Assembly (NCBI GenBank): GCA_032821775.1
Contig: JAVLRN010000001.1
Span: 3,224,001 to 3,288,000 of the forward strand
From: Sanguinoderma infundibulare
Lineage: Eukaryota > Basidiomycota > Agaricomycetes > Polyporales > Polyporaceae
Direction of reading: 5' to 3'
Length of the DNA stretch: 64,000 nucleotides
Shown: positions 61,460-64,000 of the stretch, piece by piece
Layout of the letters: every line of letters begins with the position of its first letter
How positions within the stretch are numbered: the stretch's first letter is position 1
The notes under the pieces: generated by a model
Seen by the model: only the letters and a program-made list of their open reading frames with translations
Told to the model about the DNA's origin: nothing
The model's database searches: none
Translations under genes and position numbers: made by a program

Positions 61460-64000
61460 ATGCCAGGATCCTCCCCCGAGGACGCTGACCGGCCAGAATC
61501 GGCCGTCCATCCCTCCTGGGGTCCGCCACGCTCCCCCCTACCTCCAGATCGGCTAGCAAAACTCGCAAACGCCCTCGGAGTATCTACTCCCATTCCTCTC
61601 ATCCATGCACTCGCTTCTCCATCGCCCACTTACGCTCCTTCCCCCCTCGCACCTTCTTCAGCTGTCTCTCCCTCATTCGACTTCCGACGCTCGCCAACAC
61701 CCTCGGTAGGATCCTCGGCCCACACTTACACCCCGGCACCGCAGACATCTAAGTACCTTCTCCACGTCGTTCCCCCCTCTCATCTCCCTCACGAGTCTGA
61801 TTACGCCCATGAGAATGAGCTACTTCCCCCTCCGCCGTCGGCTTCTGGCTACCACACCCACTTCCGGCGTGGTATTCTCATTCCGGTATACCCGACCCTC
61901 CAAAGCCAGCTCATCGCTATCGCCAAGGAATATGCGCTTCCCAGCACAGTCGGGCTAGTCCTCTATCTCATCAACTCCTCCCCCGCCACACAAGCCAGGA
62001 TGAGGCTTGGGAACATGTCCGATGAGGATGGTGATCCAGGACCCCGGATATCAGAGGACATCTGGAGGCACATCTGGGTACGTGTACTGAAAGCCGAACG
62101 GGACGAGACGTCGCTTTCTGTGCCACGTCCGAACGGTCTCGGTTTCGGCAACGCCGCCGCCCAGTCATCGCCCTCATTGCTCCAAGACGTCTTGTCAACT
62201 CCGAGCCCTCTCCGACCGCTTCTCTCTCCTATGCGCACCGATGCTCCGCGTATCATGACCCCATCCCCTTCTACGACCGCGTCCCATTCCGCACTCTCGT
62301 CCACGTCTGGTTTGGATTCGCCCGACTCTGCAACGTCTGTGTCTGATGGCGGGAACGCAGATGACCTGCACCTGCCCGGGCTGCACTCGTCGGCACTCGT
62401 TCCAATTTTAGCCAAGGTGGAGTTCGATATCGACAAGCGCAAGGCGACGTGGTATGGCAGATGGAAGAAGACCCGACGCGCCCAACACGCGAAGCGGGCA
62501 GAGAGCCGATTGGGCTTCCGGAGCAGGGCGGCATCCCGGGCCGGCGACGAGTCCGCTCTGGAAGGGGAAGGAGAGGACGACTTGGACAGGAAGCCGGCCC
62601 TCGAACTCCGTTTGGTTGAGCGGTTGCAGGCCGAGTCGAACATGCCCGCCTTCATGCGGCCCAAGAACGGCAGGTTGCTCGGGCCAGACGCAGACGATGG
62701 TTATGCGCAGCTCCCAGATTCGGACGAGGAGGACGAGGATGCGACGGCGAGGTTTGGGAAAGGGAGCGTAAGTGGAGATCCGTTGGCGGACGTGTTCGGC
62801 ACGGATGCTGAGACATGGGTGGGCTTTCGTGCTGAATCACAACCCTTCTGCCAGAAGGGAACCAAGAACCCGAACGTCGTGGACCTTGCTCTCGACGGCG
62901 CGGCGCTTTCGGCTCTTCCTGACCCAGCGGAGGACAGCGATGCAAGGCAAATTGACGACGACGCGCAGGAGGTCGCGGATCTGCTCAAGAGAAACTCGCG
63001 CCCTCAGTTGTCGGTCGCAATTCCTGGCTCCCCGCAACAGACGGCTCGCGAACGCAGTGAATCCCAAGGCTCCGGCTTGTCACTCTCAAGGAAGCGCATT
63101 CCTCCAGCACTCGACCTCGCACCGTCCCTACCAAACGCGGTGGATACCGCGGGCCTTGGTACGGACGGTTCGAACCTGCGCTTGGCGTATCTGACGGAGG
63201 AGCCTACCCCATCAACAGAAGCTTTTGCCGAAGGCGAAGATCTGTCCGGTAGAGAACCAGTGCAACAGCGCCGGCGTAGCCCATTAGAGGAGAGACGTGA
63301 CGGCCAATTCTTCGATGAACTCAATCTCGGACTCGATGGCTCTATCGAGGTGCGTGTACATGAACCTGTAGGCATACAGCGCACTGCCACTGAACATCCA
63401 TGCAGTTCGACGAGAATGATCCGGAGGATCGCCGAAAGAGCCAGGTTATCTTCAAGGCCGAGCTGGACGTGCTCGAGAAGGTGTGTGGTACTAGATTTCC
63501 ACTCAGAATCCACCGTTTTGAATACAAGCGTCTCTCAGACCCTCGCCCAGTTCTCGCCTCGCAAACTGGCAATCGAGGACCTTGCATCGGAAACTCCCAC
63601 AGGTCGACCGTCCTTCGCCAGCCTCGCTCCTCCACCGAATGGCGCTCCGACTCCCATGTCCACCCCGCAGCCAGGGTTAGTGTAGTACAGCTGTTCTAGA
63701 ATGTTAGGGTACTGAGTTATTTTGCGTGTGTAGGCCTCCTCCTCAAGGCGCTTCGTGGCCCGCCGTCCCTTACTCCATGCTCAACAATATGGGCACCCCT
63801 GAATCTGAACCTCCAAGCGATCTTCCCTCTCCGCCCCGGATAGCCTTTAACGGCATTTCAACCGAATTGCCGAAGTCACCCTTCCAAAATCGCGTCATGC
63901 GAAGTGACGCGATGTCCGACGAGACGGCCGCGCGGAGACGTGCATTGGAAGAGGAGGGCCTCTATCCCCCACTTGTACCACCCACATTAGGAGGCACCTC
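61460..64000 (+). CDS. Large fungal protein of unknown function, 5' part
   Basis: The start MPGSSPEDADRPESAVHPSW at 61460 is the first ATG in a frame whose upstream extension offers only GTG. After a Pro/Ser-rich leader comes the one compact block: SKYLLHVVPPSHLPHESDYA, then HFRRGILIPVYPTLQSQLIA, IAKEYALPSTVGLVLYLI and ISEDIWRHIWVRVLKAE. This looks like a folded, conserved domain. Later parts are Ser/Asp/Glu-rich with KVEFDIDKRKATWYGRWKKT and a likely nuclear-type basic run. Introns near 63348-63403 and 63480-63542 join SIE-FDENDPEDRRKSQVIFKA to the following exons, and a third sits at about 63676-63733. The 3' end lies outside. I recognise a fungal-specific family but cannot name its function. 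Confidence 0.75.

Overview
This 64 kb window is nuclear DNA from a filamentous basidiomycete, most likely an Agaricomycete. The base composition is moderately GC-rich, genes are close together on both strands, and nearly every gene is cut by several introns of about 45-65 nt. Many introns could be resolved to the base because only one choice of GT..AG pairs restores the conserved protein. No prokaryotic, viral or CRISPR feature was seen, and no convincing tRNA. Most genes are core eukaryotic housekeeping genes, so this looks like ordinary chromosomal arm sequence rather than a biosynthetic cluster or genomic island.

Layout. 1-5 kb: start of a Roadblock/LAMTOR2-like gene (-), a Mei2-like RRM protein (-), a Rab5 GTPase (+). 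5-12 kb: SH3-RasGEF of the Cdc25 family (-), riboflavin kinase (+), a doubtful TPR-like gene (-), IST1 of ESCRT-III (+). 12-18.5 kb: a LaeA-type methyltransferase (+) between two gene-poor tracts. 18.5-30.5 kb: SKI2 RNA helicase (+), calnexin (-), SNU114 of the U5 snRNP (-), prefoldin subunit 1 (+). 30.8-36.2 kb: a full-size PDR/ABCG transporter (-). 37.4-48.8 kb: a nucleobindin/SSP120-like EF-hand protein (+), DOP1 (-), an INO80-subunit-like basic protein (-), ATP synthase subunit e (+). 49.3-57.3 kb: RbAp46/48-type WD40 histone chaperone (+), RAMP4/YSY6 (-), BMT5-type rRNA methyltransferase (+), enoyl-CoA hydratase with a PTS1-like end (+), ATP23 protease (+), a Kre9/Knh1-like GPI-type secreted protein (+). 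58-64 kb: a multi-spanning membrane protein (-), a repeat-rich spacer, and the 5' part of a large fungal protein of unknown function (+) running off the end.

Functional themes: endosome and Golgi traffic (Rab5, IST1, DOP1, Roadblock protein), ER function (calnexin, RAMP4, nucleobindin-like), RNA processing and decay (SNU114, SKI2, RRM protein, BMT5), chromatin (RbAp48, INO80-like) and mitochondria (ATP synthase e, ATP23). They do not form one pathway. I found no new biological system. The most interesting material is gene structure: a 6-nt microexon that restores the conserved Ser-Leu pair of Rab5, an 11-nt and a 14-nt exon, a coding first exon consisting of only the ATG in RAMP4, two GC-AG introns, and an in-frame intron in the RRM gene that may be optionally retained. 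Two repeat-like tracts in the 59.5-61.4 kb spacer and an orphan 6-7 TM gene are also worth checking.
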